Shown here piece by piece: positions 1 to 6,307 of a DNA stretch of 7,893 nt. The notes below the pieces were generated by a model, which was given only the letters and a program-made list of their open reading frames with translations, did not search any database and was not told where the DNA came from. Numbering within the stretch: the first letter of the stretch is position 1; each line of letters opens with the position of its first letter. The DNA is from an uncultured Bacilli bacterium (GTDB lineage Bacteria > Bacillota_I > Bacilli_A > RF39 > UBA660): positions 1 to 7,893 of the forward strand of contig CAKPAQ010000034.1 in NCBI GenBank assembly GCA_934133015.1, written 5' to 3'. The translations under genes and the position numbers were made by a program.

Positions 1-76
1 CTATTATGTTACTGCCATCTGTAACAAATGATGAGACAGTTTGTAATCTTTTATTTATATTCATCTTTAATTCCAT
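1..76 (-). CDS. trmK: tRNA (adenine(22)-N1)-methyltransferase TrmK, N-terminal fragment
   Basis: This is the first 25 codons of a gene that runs off the left edge of the window. The ATG at 76 is preceded by GGAG (84-87) at 7 nt spacing. The visible residues include NKRLQTVSSF followed by V-x-D-G-S, which matches the N-terminus of TrmK/YqfN as I recall it (SKRLQTVA-x-x-x-P-x-G, leading into the SAM-binding motif I, which lies beyond the edge). TrmK uses S-adenosylmethionine to make m1A22 in bacterial tRNA. The gene lies just downstream of sigA, as in Bacillus where the order is sigA, cccA, trmK, which supports the call. A second in-frame ATG at 64 is less likely because it is farther from the ribosome site. 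There is no room for its own promoter after the rpoD terminator, so it is probably expressed by readthrough. Family is likely; only the N-terminus is seen. Confidence 0.8.
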   Translation of the reverse strand, partial: MELKMNINKRLQTVSSFVTDGSNII

Positions 77-87
77 AAAATATCTCC

Positions 88-121
88 AAAAAAAGACTTC
101 TAATTAGTTAAGAAGTCTTTT
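88..121 (-). terminator. Intrinsic terminator of the dnaG-rpoD operon, overlapping the rpoD stop
   Basis: On the minus strand, an 11-bp perfect stem (AAAAGACTTCT with AGAAGTCTTTT) encloses a 9-nt loop and is followed by an uninterrupted run of seven T (94-88). The upstream arm encodes the last rpoD codons and the rpoD TAG (102-100) spans the loop and the first base of the downstream arm. The T run directly abuts the GGAG ribosome site of trmK, so the terminator also limits readthrough into that gene. The stem has only three GC pairs, so efficiency may be partial. Confidence 0.85.
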
Positions 122-1197
122 AATTTTCTTGATCTAGAAGGATGTCTTAGTTTTCTTAAGGCTTTAGCTTCTATTTGTCTAATTCTTTCTCTTGTTACTC
201 CAAATATTTGTCCAACTTCTTCTAGAGTTCTACATTGACCATCATCAAGACCAAATCTAAGTCTTAGTACTCTTTCTTCACGATCTGTTAATGTTAATAA
301 CACACCACTTAATTCTTCTTTTAATAATTCTACAGTTGCATATTCTTCAGGAGACATTGTTCTTTCATCTTTGATAAAGTCTCCTAAGTGAGAATCTTCT
401 TCTTCTCCAATTGGTGTTTCTAGAGAAACAGGGTCTTGTGATATTTTATATACTTCACGAACTTTATCAATAGTAACTCCTAATTTTTTAGCTATTTCTT
501 CATCAGTTGGTTCACGATTTAATTCTTGAGTTAATTGTCTTTGAACGCGTGCTAGTTTATTGATTGTTTCTACCATGTGTACTGGAACACGAATTGTTCT
601 AGCTTGGTCAGCAATCGCTCTAGTAATAGCTTGGCGTATCCACCAAGTAGCATAAGTTGAAAATTTGTAACCTTTAGTTGGGTCAAATTTATCAACAGCT
701 TTCATAAGACCAATATTACCTTCTTGAATTAAATCTAGGAATAACATTCCACGTCCTACATATCTTTTGGCTATTGATACTACTAAACGAAGATTTGATT
801 CAGCAAGCATTCTTTTGGCATACTCATCACCTTGTTCAGCAAGTTTAGCATATTCAAATTCTTCATCTGGTGTTAATAGATTGATACGTCCTATCTCTTT
901 TAGATACATTCTAACTGGGTCATTTATTTTGATATCTTTGGATAATGCTAAATCTTCAATATCTAATAAATCTGCACCACCATCATTATCATCATCTGAT
1001 TCTTCTTCATTTTGACCAGAGGTAATTTCAATATTATTTTCAACAAATAAGTTATATAAGTCATCAAGTGAATCACTATCAATATCAAGTCCTTTTAGTT
1101 CTTCTGCTAACTCTTCATAAGTAATATAACCTTTTTCTTTACCTTTTTTTAATAATGTTTGTTCTCTTTCTTCAAGTGTTTTTATTTCCTTTGCCAC
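100..1197 (-). CDS. rpoD: Housekeeping RNA polymerase sigma factor RpoD/SigA (sigma-70 group 1)
   Basis: Directs RNA polymerase to -10/-35 promoters of housekeeping genes. The 365 residues match the usual length of Firmicutes SigA (about 370). Seen in order: a region 1.1-like N-terminus (about 10-55), an acidic low-complexity spacer (64-76), region 1.2 starting DPVRMYLKEIG (93-103), region 2 with NLRLVVSIAKRYVGRG (135-150), DLIQEGNIGLMKAVDKF (155-171) and the -10-melting segment STYATWWIRQAI (180-191), region 3 (about 205-270), and region 4.2 with the helix-turn-helix TLEEVGQIFGVTRERIRQIE (324-343). The start is GTG at 1197, and GGGGAG (1209-1214), inside the end of dnaG, is the ribosome site at 11 nt. 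Only 7 nt separate it from dnaG, so the two are co-transcribed and probably translationally coupled, as in the classic macromolecular synthesis operon. No internal promoter was identified with confidence. Identification is very secure. Confidence 0.98.
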   Translation of the reverse strand: MAKEIKTLEEREQTLLKKGKEKGYITYEELAEELKGLDIDSDSLDDLYNLFVENNIEITSGQNEEESDDDNDGGADLLDIEDLALSKDIKINDPVRMYLKEIGRINLLTPDEEFEYAKLAEQGDEYAKRMLAESNLRLVVSIAKRYVGRGMLFLDLIQEGNIGLMKAVDKFDPTKGYKFSTYATWWIRQAITRAIADQARTIRVPVHMVETINKLARVQRQLTQELNREPTDEEIAKKLGVTIDKVREVYKISQDPVSLETPIGEEEDSHLGDFIKDERTMSPEEYATVELLKEELSGVLLTLTDREERVLRLRFGLDDGQCRTLEEVGQIFGVTRERIRQIEAKALRKLRHPSRSRKLKDFLTN

Positions 1198-1204
1198 AAT
1201 AAAT

Positions 1205-2947
1205 TCAACTCCCCATTTTTAACTTTCTAATCTTCTCAGCTATTTTAGCTTGTTCTAATGGATCTTTTTTTTCTAACATTAATTTCTTTAACCTTTCAAT
1301 TTCTAAACCGGTTCTTTTTTCATCCACAACTTTGACATATTCTAAAATAACATTATCAGAGATTTCTTCTTCTAATTCTAAAGCTAAAACTTGATTTAAT
1401 ACATCAACTAATTCTTTTTTATCATCTAAATAAGTATAAAAATCTGCGATATTAATTATACCATATATTTTATAATAATAAAGAATTTCTGATGCCAAAA
1501 AGCGCTGCTTTTCAGTTGGAAAATATATTTTCCCAATTTCAAAGAGATTGCGTACCTTTTCATTTACAAGCATATAATACAATAAAGATAAGGCAGCTAT
1601 ATCGTATTTATCGTTATGTTTCTTTTCTTTCTCGGGTTTTTTATCAAGTATTAAATGATCATTTTTTTTATCATTTTCCATTAAAGACAGTAATCTTTTT
1701 TCTAGGGTATTATAACTCAAATCAAACTCTTTTGCAAGGTTTTTTAATAATAATTCTTGACGAATATCATCTTTGACTTTGGCTATTTCTATTAAAACCT
1801 TATTTATATAATTTGCAATTTCTTCTTCACTATTCAAATTCATTCCCATTTTCATGGATTTTATTTTATAATCATTAAACGTTACAGCACTATTTACTAA
1901 AGCAATAAATTCATCTTTACCATTTTTTAAAATGTAATCATCTGGATCTAGGCCATCTTTAAGTTCTGCTACTTTTACATTTAAACCCATTTTTTCGAAT
2001 TCTTCACCATTAATTAAGGTTGCTTTCTTTCCAGCGTCATCACCATCAAAGCATAATATAATATTGTTACTTAATCTTTTAATTAAATTAGCCTGTTCAT
2101 GAGTCATAGCTGTTCCCATCAAAGCTACAGCATTTTTAATACCGATAGTACTTGATCTTATAACAGCCATAAAACCTTCCATTACAATTACTTGATTTTT
2201 TTGTCTAACCCATTCCTTGGCATCATAATAATTATATAGTAAGTTTCCTTTGTGAAAAATAGGAGTCTGTTTAGTATTTATATATTTTTCTGTTTTTTGA
2301 CCATCGTATCGTCTACCTGAAAAGCCAACAATTCTACCATTTAAATCTTTTAAAGGAAACATAATACGATCAATATATAAATCATGATTATAAGATGATA
2401 AACCTATTAGATTTAAAGTATTTAAATCATAACCTTTTTTAGTAAGTAAATTAGTTAAATCACTATTACTTGCTAGACTTAGTCCTATTCCATATTCTTT
2501 AATCATTTCATCTGTTATTTTTCGATTAAATAAGTACTCTTTCGCAGCCTTAGCTAATGGTGTTTGAATATTATTTTGAAAATACTTGTTAGACAATTCA
2601 TAAATATCATAGAATTTTTTATTTTTATCTTCAGCCTTAGAAAGCTTTAATCCTTTTATTTCAATACCTGTTTCAGTTGATAATAGATTTAGAGCTTCTT
2701 TAAATGATATATGTTCATAATTCATAATAAAATTGAAAACATTACCACTAGCTCCACATGAGAAACAACGATATATTTGTTTTTCACGTGATACACTCAT
2801 TGATGGATTAGTATCATCATGAAATGGGCAAACTCCAAAAAAGTTTTTTCCTTTTTGGGTAAGAGGAACATACTTTGATACAACATCTACTATATCTATT
2901 TTACTACGAATTTCGTTTATAACATTTATATTAGATTTATCATTCAT
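1205..2947 (-). CDS. dnaG: DNA primase DnaG
   Basis: Synthesises RNA primers at the replication fork in partnership with the DnaB-type helicase. The 580 residues fit the family (about 600). An N-terminal CHC2 zinc-binding domain shows C40-P-F-H43 and C61-F-S-C64. The catalytic core has the TOPRIM elements VIVMEGF (253-259, with E257), CFDGDDAG (299-306, with D301 and D303) and DGLDPDDY (331-338, with D334 and D336). A lysine-rich linker (about 425-446) leads to a helical C-terminal domain (about 447-580), expected to bind helicase. Residue 261 is Ala (GCT), where relatives I recall, such as EGFMDV in staphylococci, have Asp. The start is ATG with a strong AGGAGGG site 6 nt upstream. It is first in the operon with rpoD and has its own promoter; rpsU, which precedes dnaG in enterobacteria, is not here. 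It ends in TGA. Confidence 0.97.
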   Translation of the reverse strand: MNDKSNINVINEIRSKIDIVDVVSKYVPLTQKGKNFFGVCPFHDDTNPSMSVSREKQIYRCFSCGASGNVFNFIMNYEHISFKEALNLLSTETGIEIKGLKLSKAEDKNKKFYDIYELSNKYFQNNIQTPLAKAAKEYLFNRKITDEMIKEYGIGLSLASNSDLTNLLTKKGYDLNTLNLIGLSSYNHDLYIDRIMFPLKDLNGRIVGFSGRRYDGQKTEKYINTKQTPIFHKGNLLYNYYDAKEWVRQKNQVIVMEGFMAVIRSSTIGIKNAVALMGTAMTHEQANLIKRLSNNIILCFDGDDAGKKATLINGEEFEKMGLNVKVAELKDGLDPDDYILKNGKDEFIALVNSAVTFNDYKIKSMKMGMNLNSEEEIANYINKVLIEIAKVKDDIRQELLLKNLAKEFDLSYNTLEKRLLSLMENDKKNDHLILDKKPEKEKKHNDKYDIAALSLLYYMLVNEKVRNLFEIGKIYFPTEKQRFLASEILYYYKIYGIINIADFYTYLDDKKELVDVLNQVLALELEEEISDNVILEYVKVVDEKRTGLEIERLKKLMLEKKDPLEQAKIAEKIRKLKMGS

Positions 2948-2973
2948 AGTTATCCCTCCTTTAATAGTTAGTT

Positions 2974-3003
2974 ATTATATCACTTTTTTAACTTTTAAGG
3001 CAA
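2974..3003 (-). promoter_or_regulatory. Promoter of the dnaG-rpoD operon (extended -10)
   Basis: On the minus strand, TTGCCT (3003-2998) is followed by an 18-nt spacer and a perfect TATAAT (2979-2974). TG one base before the -10 makes it an extended -10 element. The predicted transcription start near 2967 gives a leader of about 20 nt that carries the AGGAGGG site of dnaG (2954-2960). The -35 has 4 of 6 consensus bases; the -10 is a perfect match. Confidence 0.75.
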
Positions 3004-3030
3004 AAATCGACGAATATAAGCATGATTTAG

Positions 3031-3039
3031 TGACATAAT
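3031..3039 (+). promoter_or_regulatory. Candidate extended -10 placing the start of transcription at the ATG of the DUF6512-like gene
   Basis: TG, one base, then CATAAT (3034-3039) resembles an extended -10. Exactly six bases separate it from the ATG at 3046, so transcription would begin at or next to the A of the start codon, giving a leaderless mRNA. No Shine-Dalgarno sequence is visible upstream, which fits. No good -35 is seen at the usual distance, so this rests on the -10 alone. A competing TATAAG at 3015-3020 also lacks a clear -35. Confidence 0.4.
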
Positions 3040-3045
3040 ATTAAT

Positions 3046-3567
3046 ATGAAAAAATTTAAATATATTTTAATAAGCAGTATTATCATTTTTTTAATTAATT
3101 TTCCAGCACATTTTGTATTTGACTATTTTCCTAATAATATTACTTCTGTTTTCTTTCCAACTAATGAAAGTATCTTTCAGCACATGAAAATGGTCTTTAC
3201 TTGTTTCTTTATTTTTTACCTAATATTATATTTTATGCAAAGGAGGCTTAAGTACAACAATATCTTTATACATAATATTATCAGTAGTTTAACTTGTATT
3301 GTTTTCTTTTTAATTATATATATTCCGCTATATTTACGTTTTGGAGAAAATATGCTTGTTACATTAATTCTATTATTTATATCAATATTATTTGGTCAAT
3401 TTATTACATCACTTATTAATTGTAAAAAAGATGATTTTCTTAATATGATAGGCTTACTCACAATTTTCATAATATTTATAGTTGATGGATTTCTTACTTT
3501 TAAACCAATGAACAACTTTTTATTTTGGGATCCTGAACATGAAACATATGAAAGAGTCTTTAAATAG
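3046..3567 (+). CDS. Integral membrane protein, DUF6512-like, function unknown
   Basis: The 173-residue protein is very hydrophobic, with about five membrane spans (roughly 5-29, 47-64, 75-97, 103-124 and 134-152). After the first span comes FFPTNESIFQHMKM (36-49), which matches the P-x-N-E-S-(I/V)-x-x-H-(L/M)-K signature I associate with the DUF6512 family of small Firmicutes membrane proteins; the C-terminus has FWDPEHETYE (160-169). No enzymatic motif is recognised and no function can be assigned. It is the only plus-strand gene here, divergent from dnaG and convergent with yqeH, so it is probably a single-gene transcription unit. The first Met is chosen because it begins the first span. 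There is no ribosome site before it, and translation may be leaderless. An AAAGGAGG at 3239-3246 lies inside the gene and has no suitable start codon after it. The family call is from memory and moderately sure. Confidence 0.75.
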   Translation: MKKFKYILISSIIIFLINFPAHFVFDYFPNNITSVFFPTNESIFQHMKMVFTCFFIFYLILYFMQRRLKYNNIFIHNIISSLTCIVFFLIIYIPLYLRFGENMLVTLILLFISILFGQFITSLINCKKDDFLNMIGLLTIFIIFIVDGFLTFKPMNNFLFWDPEHETYERVFK

Positions 3568-3576
3568 ACTCTTTTT
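3551..3576 (+). terminator. Shared hairpin terminator between convergent genes
   Basis: A 9-bp perfect stem, AAAGAGTCT (3551-3559) with AGACTCTTT (3566-3574), has a 6-nt loop and is followed on the plus strand by a T run reaching 3576. The upstream arm encodes the last codons of the membrane protein, and its TAG (3565-3567) spans the loop and downstream arm. On the minus strand the hairpin starts directly after the yqeH TAA (3577-3575) but has only three T after the stem, so it should work better for the plus-strand gene. The two coding regions are separated by only 7 bp. Confidence 0.75.
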
Positions 3577-4579
3577 ATATTAGATTTTTTCTGATAAAAC
3601 TTTCAACGTTCTTGTCTAAATATAAGTCAATAGTACCTTTATCTACTACTTTTATAAATCCTAGACCACTAATAACGATATCTTCATAATATTTTAATTC
3701 ATAGGTTGTCTTATATAAATCTTTTAGACAAGTTTGTCTTTTGGCATTCATTCTTTTTATTTTAATATCATTTGACATATATATAGTAAAACTATTTTTT
3801 TCGCCTTCAACATAATCAATACGTGCTAGTGTACCTATTACTAGACATTGATTTTTTTTAAGTTGATAAGTTTTTGGTTTTATTTCTTTTTTAGGGCTTA
3901 TTTTCTTTAATAATGTACTATCCACATAGTTTACAATATTTCCTCTATCTACTAAACCTGGTGTATCTATTAAAGTAATTTCATCATTTAGCTCTATTTC
4001 GATTTTATCTAGTGTAGTTGATGGTAATGGTGAAATAGTTAGTTCATTATTATTTTCAGAATAATCAGTAATTAATTTATTTATTAAACTACTTTTACCA
4101 GTATTAGTGTGACCTATCATATAAATATTTTTACTAGTCTTGTGTTTGTTCATAAGTTCATATAATTTATCAATATTATAATTTTTATTGGCACTTATTA
4201 CGATTATGTCTTCATAAGAGGAATCTATATTTTTTATGTAGTCAATAATTTTTTCATCTTTAATACTTTTAGGTAAAACATCTCTTTTGTTTAAAACAAG
4301 GATCATCTTGTTGTGGATATAATTCCTAATAAAAGTTAAGTCTTTATCTATATTTAGGATATCAACTATGTGTAAAACTAAATCATTGGTAGTATCAATA
4401 GATTTTAGTATTTCGATATATTCATCATTACTTTTGGCTACTGTTTGATATTCACCATAGTTTTTAATACGAAAGCATCTTCTACATATATCATTTTCTA
4501 ATGAAGTTGTATAACCTTCTTGAGTAATATTAGAATCCTGTAAAATAACTCCACAACCTAAGCATCTTTTATCTTTCAT
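3575..4579 (-). CDS. yqeH: Ribosome biogenesis GTPase YqeH
   Basis: A circularly permuted GTPase involved, in Bacillus, in assembly of the 30S subunit. The 334 residues are slightly shorter than Bacillus YqeH (about 366). An N-terminal zinc finger shows C6-L-G-C9 and C32-R-R-C35. The G motifs occur in permuted order: G4 NKRD (97-100), G5 SAN (129-131), then G1 P-loop GHTNTGKS (156-163), G2 threonine in PLPSTTLD (184-191), and G3 DTPG (205-208). ISPKKEIKPKTYQL (227-240) and LARIDYVEGE (251-260) are also characteristic, and the C-terminal domain ends in the typical FIRKNLI. It overlaps the end of yqeG by 11 nt (ATG at 4579), with AGGAG (4589-4593) 9 nt upstream, so the pair is one operon and probably coupled in translation. 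In Bacillus the operon continues with aroE, yqeI and nadD; here it stops at yqeH. All GTPase motifs are intact. Confidence 0.96.
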   Translation of the reverse strand: MKDKRCLGCGVILQDSNITQEGYTTSLENDICRRCFRIKNYGEYQTVAKSNDEYIEILKSIDTTNDLVLHIVDILNIDKDLTFIRNYIHNKMILVLNKRDVLPKSIKDEKIIDYIKNIDSSYEDIIVISANKNYNIDKLYELMNKHKTSKNIYMIGHTNTGKSSLINKLITDYSENNNELTISPLPSTTLDKIEIELNDEITLIDTPGLVDRGNIVNYVDSTLLKKISPKKEIKPKTYQLKKNQCLVIGTLARIDYVEGEKNSFTIYMSNDIKIKRMNAKRQTCLKDLYKTTYELKYYEDIVISGLGFIKVVDKGTIDLYLDKNVESFIRKNLI

Positions 4580-5099
4580 TATAATAAACTCCTTTTTTCA
4601 TTATATTGTTTTGTTCAAAGTATTTTAATATTTTTGCTTCAATTAAACGATTAAGTGCGGTAATCTTTAAGTCTTTTTTAGCCATAGGATCAACTAATAT
4701 TGTAAAAGCACTAAATCTATTACCACCAAAAATATCAGTAACTATTTGATCCCCTATCATACAAATTTGATTGTTCTTTAAGTTATATCTTTTTTTAATA
4801 ATTTTAAAGCCCTTTAAAAGTGGTTTTCTAGCTGACGAAATGTAATCGCAATTAAGCTTAGTAGCATAATTTTTAACACGTTTTTTAATGTTGTTGGATA
4901 TAATTACGATAGTAAAATCTTTTTCTAATTTTGAGAATAATTTAATGGTATCTTTTGTTACTAATTTTTGATCTATTAGGGCAATGGTATTATCTAAATC
5001 AAAAACTAAACAATTAATACCTTTTTGTTTTAATAGATCGTAATTTATATCGTATATATTTTTATAATATGCTTTTGGTAAAAAAGCTTTAAAACGCAT
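4569..5099 (-). CDS. yqeG: YqeG family HAD-type phosphatase (HAD subfamily IIIA)
   Basis: A small haloacid-dehalogenase superfamily phosphatase whose physiological substrate is, to my knowledge, not firmly established. Motif I is FDLDNT (33-38, nucleophile D34 and acid/base D36), motif II is IISNN (66-70), the motif III lysine is in ARKP (K92), and motif IV is MIGDQIVTDIFGGNR (114-128, acidic D117 and D122). With the ATG at 5099 the protein has 176 residues, close to the family length of about 170. A GTG nine bases upstream (5108) would add three residues, but it lies inside the AGGTGAT sequence that best fits the ribosome site and sits only about two bases after the predicted transcription start, so ATG is preferred. 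It has its own promoter, and the end overlaps yqeH by 11 nt. The fixed yqeG-yqeH pairing suggests a role linked to ribosome assembly or translation; this is inference. Confidence 0.94.
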   Translation of the reverse strand: MRFKAFLPKAYYKNIYDINYDLLKQKGINCLVFDLDNTIALIDQKLVTKDTIKLFSKLEKDFTIVIISNNIKKRVKNYATKLNCDYISSARKPLLKGFKIIKKRYNLKNNQICMIGDQIVTDIFGGNRFSAFTILVDPMAKKDLKITALNRLIEAKILKYFEQNNIMKKGVYYNER

Positions 5100-5103
5100 A
5101 TTA

Positions 5104-5110
5104 ATCACCT
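5104..5110 (-). promoter_or_regulatory. Ribosome binding site of yqeG, deciding the start codon
   Basis: AGGTGAT on the minus strand matches the 3' part of the full anti-Shine-Dalgarno complement (GGAGGTGATC). It stands 4 nt before the ATG at 5099 (8 nt counted from its GG). It includes the GTG that would otherwise be the longest-frame start, so that GTG is not a credible start. Confidence 0.75.
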
Positions 5111-5116
5111 GTACTA

Positions 5117-5145
5117 ATTATAAACTATAATGGAAATTTAAGCAA
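5117..5145 (-). promoter_or_regulatory. Promoter of the yqeG-yqeH operon
   Basis: On the minus strand, TTGCTT (5145-5140), an exact 17-nt spacer and a perfect TATAAT (5122-5117). The predicted start near 5110 leaves a leader of only about 11 nt, just long enough for the ribosome site. The -35 touches the T-rich tail of the ftsZ terminator, so termination and re-initiation are packed into about 60 bp. Confidence 0.8.
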
Positions 5146-5172
5146 AGGAAAACTGATAGGATTCTATCAGTT
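5144..5172 (-). terminator. Intrinsic terminator of ftsA-ftsZ
   Basis: On the minus strand, a 9-bp stem (AACTGATAG, 5172-5164, with CTATCAGTT, 5159-5151) has a tight AATC loop and is followed by a broken T tract (TTTT, CC, TTT). It begins 18 nt after the ftsZ stop and separates ftsZ from the yqeG promoter. Confidence 0.8.
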
Positions 5173-5190
5173 AATAGTTAAGTATTTTTA

Positions 5191-6294
5191 TTAAAAGTTT
5201 CTATTTTGTAAAAATATTGGAATGTCATCATCATCGTCGTCGTCATCATCTTCATCTTCGAAATTGTCAATTACTTCAATTTCTCTATTTTGAGTTCTAC
5301 GATTATTTTGAACGTTATTATATAATGGCTCTTTTGGTGATTCTTTACTATCAAAACCAGTAGCTATTACAGTAACAATTACTTCATCTGTTAAGTTTTC
5401 ATTGATGACAGATCCGAAAATAGTATTTATATCAGTATTGGCAGCAGCCCTAACAACTTCAGCAGCTTGTTCTGCTTCAAATAAAGTTAAGTTTACTCCA
5501 CCAGTTACATTTATAATAGCATTAGTAGCACCAGTTATACTAGTTTCAAGAAGTGGTGATGAAACAGCTTGTTTAGCAGCTTCCATCGCTCTATCTTCAC
5601 CCATTCCTATTCCTATACCAATAATAGCTTTACCAGAATTTTGCATAACGGCTTTGACATCAGCAAAGTCCAAGTTAACAAGACCAACTACGGCTATTAA
5701 ATCTGATATAGATTGTACACCACGACGTAATACGTTATCAACTTCCATGAAAGCTTCTAACATAGGAGTTGATTTATCTATTATTTCTCTTAATCTATCA
5801 TTTGGGATTACTATCAATGTATCAACATGTTTCTTTAATTCTTCTAGTCCTTGTAGAGCGTTATCCATTCTTCTTTTTCCTTCAAAACCAAAAGGCTTAG
5901 TAACAATGGCTACTGTTAAAGCACCTAAGGTTTGGGCAATTTCAGCAATTACAGGAGAAGCACCAGTACCAGTTCCTCCACCCATACCACAGGTTACAAA
6001 AATCATATCAGCACCAGTTAAGGCATCTTCTATTTCTTTCTTTGATTCAACGGCAGCTTCTCTACCTACTTCTGGATTAGCTCCAGCTCCAAGTCCATCT
6101 GTTAAATTAGTACCAATTTGAATTTTTATATCAGCACGTGAATTATTTAAAACTTGTAAATCAGTGTTAGCTACTATAAATTCTACACCTTTAACTCCAG
6201 TTTCAATCATACGATTTACGGCATTACATCCTGCCCCGCCTACACCAATTACTTTTATTTTTGCTAGTTGATCCATTTCTAATCCGTTAAACAT
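5191..6294 (-). CDS. ftsZ: Cell division protein FtsZ
   Basis: A tubulin-like GTPase that polymerises at midcell into the division ring. The 367 residues are a little fewer than in Bacillus (382). GVGGAGCNAVNRM (17-29) is the nucleotide-binding start, GGGTGTG (105-111) is the tubulin signature loop T4, and NLDFADVKAVM (207-217) is the catalytic T7 loop. The globular domain ends near residue 315, followed by a short variable linker (about 316-357) and a C-terminal peptide IPIFLQNRN (358-366), similar to the Bacillus D-I-P-x-F-L-x-N-R-N motif that binds FtsA and other partners. The end of the linker is twelve acidic residues in a row (346-357), nine of them consecutive Asp. The ATG is preceded by AAGGAGG at 6 nt, overlapping the ftsA stop. 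It is second in the operon after ftsA and ends in a terminator. Confidence 0.98.
   Translation of the reverse strand: MFNGLEMDQLAKIKVIGVGGAGCNAVNRMIETGVKGVEFIVANTDLQVLNNSRADIKIQIGTNLTDGLGAGANPEVGREAAVESKKEIEDALTGADMIFVTCGMGGGTGTGASPVIAEIAQTLGALTVAIVTKPFGFEGKRRMDNALQGLEELKKHVDTLIVIPNDRLREIIDKSTPMLEAFMEVDNVLRRGVQSISDLIAVVGLVNLDFADVKAVMQNSGKAIIGIGIGMGEDRAMEAAKQAVSSPLLETSITGATNAIINVTGGVNLTLFEAEQAAEVVRAAANTDINTIFGSVINENLTDEVIVTVIATGFDSKESPKEPLYNNVQNNRRTQNREIEVIDNFEDEDDDDDDDDDIPIFLQNRNF
5225..5258 (-). repeat. GAT/GAC/GAA trinucleotide tract encoding the acidic FtsZ linker run
   Basis: About eleven consecutive codons at the end of the FtsZ linker are GAT, GAC or GAA, visible on the plus strand as repeated atc/gtc triplets. 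The synonymous interruptions (GAT and GAC mixed) mean it is not a perfect microsatellite, so it may be under protein-level selection, although slippage-driven length change is possible. Confidence 0.7.
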
Positions 6295-6300
6295 ATATAT

Positions 6301-6307
6301 CCTCCTT
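6301..6307 (-). promoter_or_regulatory. Ribosome binding site of ftsZ overlapping the ftsA stop codon
   Basis: AAGGAGG on the minus strand, 6 nt before the ftsZ ATG. Its first two A bases are the last two bases of the ftsA TAA (6308-6306), so a ribosome finishing ftsA ends on the site. This favours coupled translation and a set FtsA to FtsZ ratio. Confidence 0.85.

Noticed and set aside
767..1015. An 82-codon plus-strand open frame antisense to rpoD.
   Set aside because: Ser-rich shadow of the acidic and conserved rpoD coding sequence with no supporting signals.
1492..1776. A 94-codon plus-strand open frame antisense to dnaG.
   Set aside because: It is inside dnaG, has no promoter or ribosome site and shows no recognisable protein features.
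3239..3246. AAAGGAGG inside the membrane-protein gene, a perfect ribosome site on the plus strand.
   Set aside because: It encodes part of the gene (Gln-Arg-Arg) and no start codon follows at a usable distance.
5402..6121. A 239-codon open frame on the plus strand antisense to ftsZ.
   Set aside because: It lies wholly within ftsZ on the other strand, its protein has low-complexity composition, it has no clear ribosome site, and FtsZ fits its family over its full length.
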